This document shows positions 34,616-43,680 of a stretch of DNA of 64,000 bases, in pieces. The stretch spans positions 1-64,000 of the forward strand of contig JBAXQM010000003.1 of NCBI GenBank assembly GCA_037131735.1, written 5' to 3'. Source of the DNA: CAIUPE01 sp037131735. Lineage in GTDB: Bacteria; Pseudomonadota; Alphaproteobacteria; Rhizobiales; Beijerinckiaceae. The position numbers were made by a program, and so were the translations under genes. The notes under the pieces were generated by a model. That model saw only the letters and a program-made list of their open reading frames with translations, searched no databases and was not told the DNA's origin. Position 1 is the first letter of the stretch, and each line of letters begins with the position of its first letter.

Positions 34616-35212
34616 ATGAAAAAAAAGAAAAGAATTCCTAATGAAGATTATCTAAAAGAATTAGCAGAATTAGAGCGTTTACGAGCTTCAGAACTGCATG
34701 ATTTATTGGTAGAAAATTCTAAAAACCCTCCTTCATTTATGATGGCTTTAGCATCCCCTGGATTAAGGAATTCAGAAATTTTGGAGCGCATAAATAATAT
34801 TAGAAAACAAAATATCTTTTATGATGAACTAATAATTTTGCTTGCCGAAACGCAGCTTTCTTTAGATCAAAACCATTTTGCATATAAAAGCATGACTCGT
34901 TTTGCTAATATTAATGCCGCACATATCAATCGTATGAATAAATTAAATTATTCTAAAGTTAAGATTGGAGGACACATAAAGGCGGAAAAATATTTAATTC
35001 ATAAAGAAATTTTCAATCAGATTTATTCTGAAATAAAAGATAAGACTGGTTTGAAGCCGAGGTTAAAAATAATTATAGAAGAATTAGACAGAAAATGGCA
35101 GCTCCCACCTCCGCCTATGAAGAAATGGAGTTCAGATACGCTAAAAGTTTGGTTCAGTGAACGTAATAAAGCGGAAAAAGAGCATTTGCTAGCAGGTACA
35201 TCGCTTAATTAG
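34616..35212 (+). CDS. Unknown island protein, AT-rich and Lys-rich
   Basis: 198 residues from the ATG at 34616, which has GAGGTAA upstream; an in-frame ATG at 34577 overlaps the integrase stop but has no ribosome site. The protein begins MKKKKR, is rich in Lys, Glu and Asn, is predicted mostly helical, and has no hydrophobic segment. I recognise no domain. Its base composition is much more A/T-rich than the chromosome on either side, a sign of recent acquisition. Confidence 0.6.
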   Translation: MKKKKRIPNEDYLKELAELERLRASELHDLLVENSKNPPSFMMALASPGLRNSEILERINNIRKQNIFYDELIILLAETQLSLDQNHFAYKSMTRFANINAAHINRMNKLNYSKVKIGGHIKAEKYLIHKEIFNQIYSEIKDKTGLKPRLKIIIEELDRKWQLPPPPMKKWSSDTLKVWFSERNKAEKEHLLAGTSLN

Positions 35213-35268
35213 CAAAAGCGTTCCAAAAAGAATCAGCGGGATTCGCCGCATTCTTTAAGGAGCTATAA

Positions 35269-35490
35269 ATGATGCCTGAGAAACAATTATCGTCGCCACG
35301 TTTCATTCGGCTTGATGAAGTAGCCGAACGTGTTGGCCTTGGGAAATCTACGATTTTAGCTTGGGAAGCTGTCACCAAATTTCCAAAAGCTGTTCGGTTG
35401 TCGCCTACTTTGCGCCTTTGGCTTGAGAGCGACATTAATCAATGGATTTTTGAGCAGCACGGCGCTCATACGCAGTCTAATCAAACCTAA
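35269..35490 (+). CDS. AlpA-family helix-turn-helix regulator
   Basis: A 73-residue protein with a MerR-like/AlpA winged helix-turn-helix: RFIRLDEVAERVGLGKSTILAWEA followed by FPKAVRLSPTLRLWLESDINQWI. AlpA proteins switch on the early genes or excision functions of P4-like elements and Gram-negative PICIs. AAGGAG precedes the ATG. It lies between the integrase and the RepA-like gene, as in those elements. Confidence 0.85.
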   Translation: MMPEKQLSSPRFIRLDEVAERVGLGKSTILAWEAVTKFPKAVRLSPTLRLWLESDINQWIFEQHGAHTQSNQT

Positions 35491-35599
35491 AGAAATGGCC
35501 GCCACGAGGACGGCCTAGGATGCATTATTTAGAAAACACACTTCACAATAGCATTCTTCTGCGCTTAGTCCAGTGGTGCCTCAGTGAAAGGCAACACAA

Positions 35600-35824
35600 A
35601 TGACACCTGATTATGAAACGAATCCTGACCATCAATTCCAAGAATTCCTAAGCGACTGCCTTGGCGCGAGCTTAAAGTTAATCGACGCCGCGATAGACGA
35701 CTGCCAAGTGTCAAACTTCAAATCCGCTCAATACAGCGTAACAAAAGCATTATGCTATCTAAAGCAGGCTGTTGGATGCTTTGTAGACCTTAAATCAATA
35801 TCGGCCGGAGGTAAAAATGGATGA
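35600..35824 (+). CDS. Small unknown island protein
   Basis: 74 residues, acidic and probably helical (FLSDCLGASLKLIDAAIDD and ALCYLKQAVGCF), no known domain. It overlaps the start of the RepA-like gene by 8 bp, so the two are probably translated together. Confidence 0.55.
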   Translation: MTPDYETNPDHQFQEFLSDCLGASLKLIDAAIDDCQVSNFKSAQYSVTKALCYLKQAVGCFVDLKSISAGGKNG

Positions 35825-36953
35825 TTTTTATGATCCTCCTGGCAATCCGCAGGCAGCTAAGCGAAGCTTCCATCTTGAACGTCTGGCTGATATTCAGCCA
35901 ACCTCTGAGATATCTTGGCGTGTAAAAGGTCTAATCCCTGCTGAGGGCTTGGTTTTTCTTTATGGTCCCCCAGCCGTTGGTAAAAGTTTCTGCGCTATTC
36001 ATTTGGGGCTCTCCATAGCGGCTGGATTAGATTTTGCTGAGTGTAAGACAAATCCTGCATCTGTCATTTATGTCGCTGCCGAGGCCGGAAGCGGTGCACG
36101 CAGGCGCATTTTTGCAGCTAAACAAGCCTTTAACCTGCAAAAGGATCTTCCCCTAGCCCTCGTGACAGTTGCGCCTAACCTTGGGCGCTCCGATGGGGAC
36201 GCTGATCTTTTGATAGAGGCTATCAAAGAACAGTTATCGGATGTTGATCTAAAGGGCGCTGTCGTTGTGCTTGATACCATTGCCCGTGTTACGCCGGGAA
36301 TGGAGGAAAACAGCGCCAAGGATACGGGAATCTTTATCGCCAATGCAGATCGGATCGCTAAAGAGTTTTGCGGTCTGGTGATAGGTGTGCATCATCCAGG
36401 TAAAGTGTTTGAAAATGGGCTTCGTGGCAGCTCTGCATTGCTAGGAGCAGCTGACACGGTAATAGGTATACAAAAAGGCGAAGAAGGCGTCAGAACTGCG
36501 ATTGTGCAAAAGCAGAAAGATGGTGAGGATAGCCAAAGTTTTACCTTTACCCTAGATGTCATCGACATCGGATATGACGAGGATGGAGATCCGATATCAA
36601 CATGCATTCTCTCAAACATATCTGGCTTAGCTAGGCACGATGCTGAGCCAGGAGAGAAACGGCAGCGTATTCCTGCAAATCTCCGGCTGCTTCTAAATGT
36701 ACTAGGCTCGGCGAGCACAGATTTTGGTGAAAAGATCCGTCCTTGGGCTGATGGCCCAGAGGTCTGGGCGCTCGATAAAAATAACCTTCGGAGAGCCTAT
36801 TTTGACGCTAGGCCAGACAATACGGAGGATGCCAAACGCAAAGCGTTTGACAGACATCTGACCAAAGCTATCGACCAACGCTTCGTCGTCTCAGCAGAGG
36901 TAAACGGCAAGGTCTACCTCTGGTCTATTGGCTCGGCGAGGGAGGACATTTAA
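35817..36953 (+). CDS. RepA-like AAA ATPase / RecA-fold helicase of the island
   Basis: A 378-residue protein. The RecA-fold domain (AAA_25) has Walker A GPPAVGKSF (about residues 50-58), Walker B-like VVVLDTIARV and the sensor VIGVHHPGK. The C-terminal third (about 280-378) is helical and may be a winged-helix or DNA-binding part. It resembles the hexameric replicative helicase RepA of plasmids and satellite phages, so it probably drives element replication after excision. AGGAGG precedes the ATG. Confidence 0.83.
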   Translation: MDDFYDPPGNPQAAKRSFHLERLADIQPTSEISWRVKGLIPAEGLVFLYGPPAVGKSFCAIHLGLSIAAGLDFAECKTNPASVIYVAAEAGSGARRRIFAAKQAFNLQKDLPLALVTVAPNLGRSDGDADLLIEAIKEQLSDVDLKGAVVVLDTIARVTPGMEENSAKDTGIFIANADRIAKEFCGLVIGVHHPGKVFENGLRGSSALLGAADTVIGIQKGEEGVRTAIVQKQKDGEDSQSFTFTLDVIDIGYDEDGDPISTCILSNISGLARHDAEPGEKRQRIPANLRLLLNVLGSASTDFGEKIRPWADGPEVWALDKNNLRRAYFDARPDNTEDAKRKAFDRHLTKAIDQRFVVSAEVNGKVYLWSIGSAREDI

Positions 36954-36955
36954 CT

Positions 36956-37048
36956 CCGGACGAATGTCCGGTGAAACTTAACGGTCCCACTAGCTGCGAT
37001 ACTGCCGGACGGACAGGACAAAACCCGTTAGGGTTGTCCGTCTGTCCG
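36956..37048. repeat. Two inverted repeats sharing CGGAC/GTCCG
   Basis: A perfect hairpin CCGGAC-GAAT-GTCCGG (36956-36971) is followed by a longer near-perfect inverted repeat at 37006-37048: a 21-nt left arm starting CGGACGGACAGGAC, a GTTA loop and an 18-nt right arm ending GTCTGTCCG. Neither has a T-run, so they are not standard terminators. They lie right after the RepA-like gene in the convergent gap and could form the element's replication origin or a transcription barrier. Confidence 0.6.
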
Positions 37049-37091
37049 CATCCGCGCCAGGACTGGAAATTTTAAACGCGCGGAGTGTGGG

Positions 37092-37391
37092 TTACTTTTT
37101 CAATGCTCCGACACCGATTCCGAAGCCCAAACTAGGTCCTTGAGGACCAAGTCTGACATGCATTACCCGACTCGGAGCGCTGGGCTCCTCCGCCAGCTTG
37201 TCCAACATACGGCTAAGCCTAATCTGGCTTATCTCACTGATACGATCACCGTTAATAGCGGCGTAGAGAGTATCTCGGTGCAACCCAGCTCGCTCTGCTA
37301 ACTCCTTCATGGCGAGGAGTCTATCGCCCATCTGAAGCCGCTTTTGATGCAATCGCAAAGTATTTGAAATATCATGTCTGGATTTGATCAT
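37092..37391 (-). CDS. XRE-like helix-turn-helix protein of the island
   Basis: A 99-residue protein with a Cro/C1-type helix-turn-helix (MKELAERAGLHRDTLYAAINGD, about residues 28-49). It is probably a repressor controlling the element or the defence gene. It starts 47 bp downstream of the helicase-nuclease gene on the same strand, so they may share a transcript. It converges with the RepA-like gene. Confidence 0.7.
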   Translation of the reverse strand: MIKSRHDISNTLRLHQKRLQMGDRLLAMKELAERAGLHRDTLYAAINGDRISEISQIRLSRMLDKLAEEPSAPSRVMHVRLGPQGPSLGFGIGVGALKK

Positions 37392-37437
37392 CGAATTCGG
37401 ACGACAAACTTAAGAAATAAAAACTAAGTAGCCTAAT

Positions 37438-40400
37438 CTAACGATCTTTCAAAATATTTGCTGCCTCTTCAAATCGCTGTCGGGTTGTTCCATGCAGGCG
37501 ACCGAGTTGCAGATATTCCTGCATTGAACGAACTATATCCTCAATGCTCATACCATCCTTGTTTACCAAAGACGCAAGTCCAGAAAGTTCACAAATTGGA
37601 ATATCCAAGTGATTTCGCCCGCCCAAACCTCTCCACTGGAAAACAGACGTAGGCTGAACCAGATTTGGCCAAAGAACTGAACGGCCGTCAGCTTCAACTG
37701 AACTTCGAAACTTATTCCCTATTGCCTTCGTAACTATGTCCCGAATTTGATCACGAGCCCTCTGAAAGCCGTGAGCCTCACGAATTCTAGTTATAATTAA
37801 ATCTCTAAAAATTGGTCCTTCAGTTTCAATTACATATTCAACCATCGTCGCTAAAGAACCCCTATAATCAGTGTCATAAAATCTATCCTGATCAGGTTGT
37901 ATAATATCAGATATTTTTGCAATTCGGTAATTAACATTGTTAGACAAAGAAATGGATTTAGGATTTTGACGATCAGCATATTGTCGTTGTGTAGTTTCAA
38001 CAATTTCAACAATTTCAATATTTGAATTACTTGCTTCTGGCTTTATCGTTGCAACAGTTTCAAAATCATCTCGATCAACAATTGAGGGGTCGTCAACAAA
38101 TCCTTCGTCTGAAACAGAAATTGATTTTTCCGTTTCATCTACATCCGAATGATCAACCATATCAAAATTTTCTTGATATGTAGCTAGATCATCAACCAAA
38201 ATATTATGTATCCGTTCAAGCGATAAATGCGGATTCATCCACCAATCTGTCGACCAGATTCGCCTGATATTCCATCCTAAATCTTTTAAAACAATTTCTC
38301 TTAGCCGGTCTCTATCCCTAGCGGTTGCCGAACTGTGATAAGCAGCGCCATCACATTCAACGCCGGCTAAGTATTTGCCAGGTGATACAGGATTAACAAT
38401 TCCCAAATCTATCCGAAAGTGAGAGACTCCAACTTGAGGATGTACTTCCCAACCTTTGCTTTCCAACGCAGCTTTAACTGCATCTTCAAACGGAGAGTCA
38501 GTAGCGCGGCCCGTCAATTCAAATGCCTCGGCTATTGCTTTTGGACCACGTTCAGAAAATTCCAGAAAATGTTTAAAGTCGCGAACGCCGCGTGAATTTG
38601 TACGACCCATATCAATTTGAGCTGCTCGCATAGACGAGAACACTTTGAGTTCCTCCCTAGCGCGGGTAACGGCAACATTTAGCCGCCGGTGACCACCTTC
38701 TTTATTAAGTGAACTTATTTGCGCTCTAATCACTCCTGCTTGATCTTTACCAACAGCAATAGAAAAATATATAACATCCCGTTCATCACCTTGGACATTC
38801 TCAAGATTTTTTACAATCACTGGTTCACGGGTACGCAAAGGATCAAAAAACATTTCAAGAGTTGGATCCGACATTCGCGCTTGATCGAGAAGGTTTTCAA
38901 TTAAGCGCTGTTGTTCGGAATTAAAAGTAACAACACCGATTGATAATGGAGATGTTTTTAGATGGTGAACGAGATGAGAAACTAATTTATCAGCTTCTTT
39001 TCTATTTACCCGTCCAGAACCTCTCTCATAGATGCCATCTGGCACATGAATGAAGCTAACGGCTGTATCTTTTGTATTTGGAGATGGAAAAGTAACAAGC
39101 CGACCACGATAATATTTTGCATTAGAGAAAGCTATTAAGCTTTCATGCTTACTACGGTAGTGCCATGTTAATTCGAGATGAGGTAAATTGGCGCCCAAGC
39201 ATTCGTCTAAGATACTAGGTAAATCCGAAATGTTATCTTGATCAGCATCATCAGCGCCACGTTCGCCGACACTTGTTGGGGGCAATTGCTCGGGATCACC
39301 AACAACAATCACTTGTTTACCCCGCGCCAAAGCACCTATTGCATCCCAGACCGGAATTTGAGAGGCCTCATCAACTATTACTACATCAAAAATTTTACTG
39401 TTTGTTGGTAAATATTGAGCAATCGACAAAGGGCTCATCATCATACACGGAGCCAACTTTGTTAAAGCTGTTGGAATTTCTTTAAATAGCTGCCGAATTG
39501 GCAATTTACTTCTCTGAATTTCACGACTTAGTAGTCCCCATTCAGGATCCGTACCAAAAGAGGTCATTCCTGGAACATTGCCGCCTATGCGGGCACATAC
39601 TATCTGTCGAGATAATTCCGACACCCTCTCGTCGGCTCGCCTAAACGATTCAATCTTTGCCTCATGTTCTTCAACCAGAAAAGAACTTAGCACCTCATCT
39701 TCATTGACAATACAATTTGCTAGCCAACTAGCATAAGCATACTCAAAAGCTGGCTCGAGATCGTTCGATAGTATTGTGCCTTTATTTATTTCAGCTATCA
39801 AAGGTGTTAGACCAATTGCATCAGCCTCTTGTACGGCAGCACACCAACGACACCATGCCGGAGAATCGTTGATACTAGATATCCAGCGATCTAACTTGGC
39901 AATTAATAAATCAATCCAATTTTTTTCGTTCGCAAAAAAATACGATGAATTGACCTTTGTCGAATTTTCCAATTTTTCAAAATACGAAAATATATTTTTT
40001 TGTGAATTATTTAGACGGTTATGTAAAGAATTCAAAGTTTCGTAATAATTTATATTATCAGGCAATCCAATAATTAAATTCAAAAGAGTATCTCTTAAAT
40101 CAGCTTTTTGAGATACTCCTGTTATCGAAAATTTAAAAATACTACTTTCAAAATTTCTAATCCATTCCTGGAAAAATTTAAATTTAGAAACATCCGTATC
40201 CCATCCATTCCAAAAACTAAATTTTCCAAATTTATTTTCGAATTCATTCAATTTAGGTAAGAAATCAGCCAATGAAATTAACAGTTCCAAATCGTTCGTT
40301 AAATCAGATGGGACTTCATCGCAATAGAGTTTAATCTTTTGACGAATTTTATCTTTTTTACCACTTCTAGTGATAAAATTTGATGAGAGAGCGGCAGCCC

Positions 40401-43392
40401 ACTCCATTTGTAGATCAGTCAAGTTAGCTTTCAATATTCGTAAATTGTATTTTCCGTTTAATTTTCTACGAATCTCATTTGATTGAAGGATTATTTTTTC
40501 AAAACTATTGAGCTGTTCAAATAGATCATCTTTAAATTTCTTCAGCAAAGATGCCGGCTCATTACCATATTTATTTAGCACAATTCCAAGTAATTCATTA
40601 AATAAAAATATCTTTTCCTGACTTGAAAATTCGTCGGACAAATTTAATGAAGTCAATATCAAATTTTGGATTTTTATGAGCGAATTTAATTCTTCGACCA
40701 GAGTATTGGCCAGATTCAAAAATTCTTCACGCCATGCAGGAGACCAACGCGTTTGTCTCATGCCATTTAATGGGTGCTTCGAGCTTGACCCTATTGCTTG
40801 TAATGTTGTTTTTAATGCATGAACCGCGCCCCGTAATTTTTTTAAATCTTCTATTGTGTGATGAACTTTGCTATCCCAACCGATTTTTATTTCTGGATAT
40901 CTATTTCTATTTCCTACTACTTGCGAAAATGCGTCGTAAGCAGAAATTCCATTATCTCGGCGGCGGTGAAGTGACGAAACAACCTTGTTTAACTCGTCTC
41001 TCTTAGCTTTCAGATCTTCGTTTGCGGCTACCCAATCCAGTTCAGTAACGGACTGTCTCTCCCTCCAAGCAATTTTAAGTTGTTCAACAACTTTTGATTT
41101 TTGAGCTTTCGACGAGTGTACCTCAAGGCAATAAGTCCCTAACCCGATTTCATTGAGGCGTCGTTGGACAACTTCCAGGGCCGCTGTTTTTTGCGAGACA
41201 AATAGAACTGTTTTTCCATGCGCAAGACATGTAGTAATCATATTTGTGATAGTTTGGCTCTTTCCGGTTCCGGGAGGTCCAAATAGCACAAAATCTTTTC
41301 CTCTCGCAGCTGCTACAACTGCTGCTGTTTGAGATGAATCGGCCGAGAGTGGCATAAAAAGCTCAGCCGGCTCGACGACTTTGTCGAGCTCTCTAGGCGA
41401 TACAAATTTTTCACCTTTTTCGTAAGTATGCTTTGGCGTATCAATTAAATGCTTCACAACGTCATTTTGTTTCAGCTCGTCAGTACGATCTACTAAGTCT
41501 TTCCACATCAAATACTTTGTGAAAGATATTGTAGATAATACTACCTCATCGGTAACTTCCCACCCTCGAATGTCTTTTATGCGATCTTTTACAGATCGTA
41601 GGATTCTGTTCACGTCAATTCCGGAGCCGTCAAGTGGGAGCCCAGCATCAATTTCAGGAATAGACATATGAAAATCTTGTCGAAGCATTAGTAACAATGT
41701 CGGATTAAACCGAATTTCATCTTCATGTAATAATAACTCAAAACCAGATCTTACACTTCTGCGTTCAAGACGTACTGGGATCAATATAAGCGGAGCTTTA
41801 TATGGATTATCCCTATCCGCTGGCGTCCATTTTAAGAATCCAAGCGAGAGAAACAAAATATTTGAACCGCCTTCCTCGAATGCCGTACGTGCAGATCGAT
41901 AAAGGTCGGTAAGGCGTGCTATAAGTTGATCTTCTGTGCAATCGGTATGCAACTCAAAACGCTGAAGTGCATCGTCAATATATAGTCGATAAGCATCGTC
42001 TTTTATTCTTTCACGAAGTAGACTAATATCACGACCATCTTCACCAATTACTGCAGCTCGACTTCTAATTTTAAAAGCCTTTCCTGCCGAAAGAAAATCT
42101 TCAAGTATACTTAGATTTGTACAAGCTACAGAGATGGTAGAATTGCCGTCTTTAAAATTTAATAATTTATTTTTAAGCGACAAATCCAAAAGCCGCATTT
42201 TCCAGATTTCAAGTCGATCCGTTACGCTGCTAATAGGCTCAGCAGGTGGCGTTATATCTTCTTCAAAAGTTGGAGGTGGTTCTAATTCAATTCCTCCACT
42301 CAACACAATATTTGGGCTTTGAGTGCCGCTTGAATTTTTAGCTAAATCAATGGGTCTAATTTGCTGACGGCGGGCTCTCCTAATATCAATCGCAACTTCA
42401 AATTTTTCGTCCAACTCTTCCGCTACTTGGGATTTCCCTTGATTTAAAGCTTGAGAAAAGCGGCCAGGTGGTGTGCTTGCTATGAACGTAGATTCCAACA
42501 GAATTAACTCATCAAGTTGAATCCTCTTTCGTAACATTTGAGGGTCATCAACAATGGTCGTATTGAAATCCGAATCATTCAACCATAGTCCGACGAGTGC
42601 GTGTCCCTCAGTTAGAACGATAATAGGGTTTAAACCCGCTTCTTCAAGGCAAGATGCGTATGTTAGGGCAAGGTCAAGACAGGTTCCGACTCGACGATTA
42701 AGAATATCAGACGGGCTTCGTACTAGTTGCCCCGATTTCTCAAAACTAGCAGGAGGATGAACGTACGTTATTGTATATCCAACCATTGCTGCCCATATGG
42801 CGTCAGCAATTTCCCAAATGCGGCGTTTCTTGCCAGATTTGTATCCGTCAATTGACGGTTCTCTGCCGGCTTGTTTCAGTTTTTCAGCCGCATCGCGTAA
42901 AATTACATCAACACTAGGATCGGTTGGAGTAACAAATGCCGCAAGCAATTCAGGAGAGGAATTTGAGCCTCCCCAAAATCCAGGCGGAAGCAGATTAGTG
43001 TCGATACGATGTTCAAGTAAGATGTCATCCGAAGATTTTACGTGAATGATTATCTCTGATCGTCGACTTGCCGTAATATTCGAAAGAACACTTTGATCTA
43101 TTTTTAGATCAGGGGTAGGCAGGTGATATTGAGCACCTGCATTTATACGTGAAATTTTTATATTTCCTGGCGAGATAAATGCGGGCTCTGATGAAATTGT
43201 AACTGAAACGTCCGTTAGATCATCAGGGAGATTATTTTTAATACTTACGCCCCTCAATATTGGGACAGCATTTTGGAAAAATGCGATGTTGACGTGATCA
43301 GAGGCTGTGTAGCTTACCTCAATTTTTGGTTGATCGGCGTCGCCGTTTTCGTTGGTGACAGCATCTTCAGTCGGATTTGTTTTCTCAGACAT
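37438..43392 (-). CDS. Giant DUF4011 - SF1 helicase - Vsr-like nuclease - DUF3320 protein (candidate Hhe-type antiphage protein)
   Basis: 1984 residues in one intact frame. Order seen: a beta-rich N-terminus (1-130); a transglutaminase-like domain with Cys near 236 in VGTCLDLA and His near 263 in EGHALVG; the DUF4011 motif KMRLLDLSLKNKLLNF (about 395-410); SF1 helicase Walker A GPPGTGKSQT (about 704-713), Walker B VIVDEASQ (about 1340), LTWHYRSKHE, QGDERDV and NVAVTRARE (about 1577); a Vsr/restriction-type nuclease with ECDGAAYH, RDRDR and GWNIRRIWSTDW (about 1640-1720); and C-terminal DUF3320 (about 1845-1900). Roughly 600 residues of A/T-rich, helical, coiled-coil-prone sequence separate Walker A and B. 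The domain order equals the one-gene Hhe defence system as I recall it; function here is inferred. Confidence 0.88.
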   Translation of the reverse strand: MSEKTNPTEDAVTNENGDADQPKIEVSYTASDHVNIAFFQNAVPILRGVSIKNNLPDDLTDVSVTISSEPAFISPGNIKISRINAGAQYHLPTPDLKIDQSVLSNITASRRSEIIIHVKSSDDILLEHRIDTNLLPPGFWGGSNSSPELLAAFVTPTDPSVDVILRDAAEKLKQAGREPSIDGYKSGKKRRIWEIADAIWAAMVGYTITYVHPPASFEKSGQLVRSPSDILNRRVGTCLDLALTYASCLEEAGLNPIIVLTEGHALVGLWLNDSDFNTTIVDDPQMLRKRIQLDELILLESTFIASTPPGRFSQALNQGKSQVAEELDEKFEVAIDIRRARRQQIRPIDLAKNSSGTQSPNIVLSGGIELEPPPTFEEDITPPAEPISSVTDRLEIWKMRLLDLSLKNKLLNFKDGNSTISVACTNLSILEDFLSAGKAFKIRSRAAVIGEDGRDISLLRERIKDDAYRLYIDDALQRFELHTDCTEDQLIARLTDLYRSARTAFEEGGSNILFLSLGFLKWTPADRDNPYKAPLILIPVRLERRSVRSGFELLLHEDEIRFNPTLLLMLRQDFHMSIPEIDAGLPLDGSGIDVNRILRSVKDRIKDIRGWEVTDEVVLSTISFTKYLMWKDLVDRTDELKQNDVVKHLIDTPKHTYEKGEKFVSPRELDKVVEPAELFMPLSADSSQTAAVVAAARGKDFVLFGPPGTGKSQTITNMITTCLAHGKTVLFVSQKTAALEVVQRRLNEIGLGTYCLEVHSSKAQKSKVVEQLKIAWRERQSVTELDWVAANEDLKAKRDELNKVVSSLHRRRDNGISAYDAFSQVVGNRNRYPEIKIGWDSKVHHTIEDLKKLRGAVHALKTTLQAIGSSSKHPLNGMRQTRWSPAWREEFLNLANTLVEELNSLIKIQNLILTSLNLSDEFSSQEKIFLFNELLGIVLNKYGNEPASLLKKFKDDLFEQLNSFEKIILQSNEIRRKLNGKYNLRILKANLTDLQMEWAAALSSNFITRSGKKDKIRQKIKLYCDEVPSDLTNDLELLISLADFLPKLNEFENKFGKFSFWNGWDTDVSKFKFFQEWIRNFESSIFKFSITGVSQKADLRDTLLNLIIGLPDNINYYETLNSLHNRLNNSQKNIFSYFEKLENSTKVNSSYFFANEKNWIDLLIAKLDRWISSINDSPAWCRWCAAVQEADAIGLTPLIAEINKGTILSNDLEPAFEYAYASWLANCIVNEDEVLSSFLVEEHEAKIESFRRADERVSELSRQIVCARIGGNVPGMTSFGTDPEWGLLSREIQRSKLPIRQLFKEIPTALTKLAPCMMMSPLSIAQYLPTNSKIFDVVIVDEASQIPVWDAIGALARGKQVIVVGDPEQLPPTSVGERGADDADQDNISDLPSILDECLGANLPHLELTWHYRSKHESLIAFSNAKYYRGRLVTFPSPNTKDTAVSFIHVPDGIYERGSGRVNRKEADKLVSHLVHHLKTSPLSIGVVTFNSEQQRLIENLLDQARMSDPTLEMFFDPLRTREPVIVKNLENVQGDERDVIYFSIAVGKDQAGVIRAQISSLNKEGGHRRLNVAVTRAREELKVFSSMRAAQIDMGRTNSRGVRDFKHFLEFSERGPKAIAEAFELTGRATDSPFEDAVKAALESKGWEVHPQVGVSHFRIDLGIVNPVSPGKYLAGVECDGAAYHSSATARDRDRLREIVLKDLGWNIRRIWSTDWWMNPHLSLERIHNILVDDLATYQENFDMVDHSDVDETEKSISVSDEGFVDDPSIVDRDDFETVATIKPEASNSNIEIVEIVETTQRQYADRQNPKSISLSNNVNYRIAKISDIIQPDQDRFYDTDYRGSLATMVEYVIETEGPIFRDLIITRIREAHGFQRARDQIRDIVTKAIGNKFRSSVEADGRSVLWPNLVQPTSVFQWRGLGGRNHLDIPICELSGLASLVNKDGMSIEDIVRSMQEYLQLGRLHGTTRQRFEEAANILKDR

Positions 43393-43680
43393 TACCGAGG
43401 CTCTGCGTTGTTGGCAAAACGATGCTCTAGCAAAATTATTAGGGATGCAACTTAGCCATGATGGATTTCTTGTAAATTGGCCTTTTTATCGCCCGTTTGG
43501 TCAAACAATTGCCCGGGCCGTTAGAATTTTTTGACGGGGAACGGTTTGTGGGCATCCCGTTTATGGCACCCCGAGGGCCCAATACGTAGCCATATTTGTT
43601 TTAAGCGGTTCAATTCTGAGGGAATAAATGAGGGAACTTTCCACAAATAAGGAAAAAAACTCAGAAAATGACTTGATTTA
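43393..43680. other. Upstream region of the helicase-nuclease gene up to attR
   Basis: 288 bp without a gene. It should contain the minus-strand promoter of the giant gene. Near its right end two direct TGAGGGAA octamers (43617-43624, 43629-43636) are candidate integrase arm sites. Nothing else is clear. Confidence 0.4.

Noticed and set aside
35497..35515. Terminator behind the AlpA-like gene (GGCCG/CGGCC hairpin)
   Set aside because: Only a 5-bp stem with a long loop and no T-run; too weak to call.
36956..37048. CRISPR-like repeats
   Set aside because: The repeats are two hairpins with a shared core, not regularly spaced units with unique spacers. I saw no CRISPR array in the window by eye.
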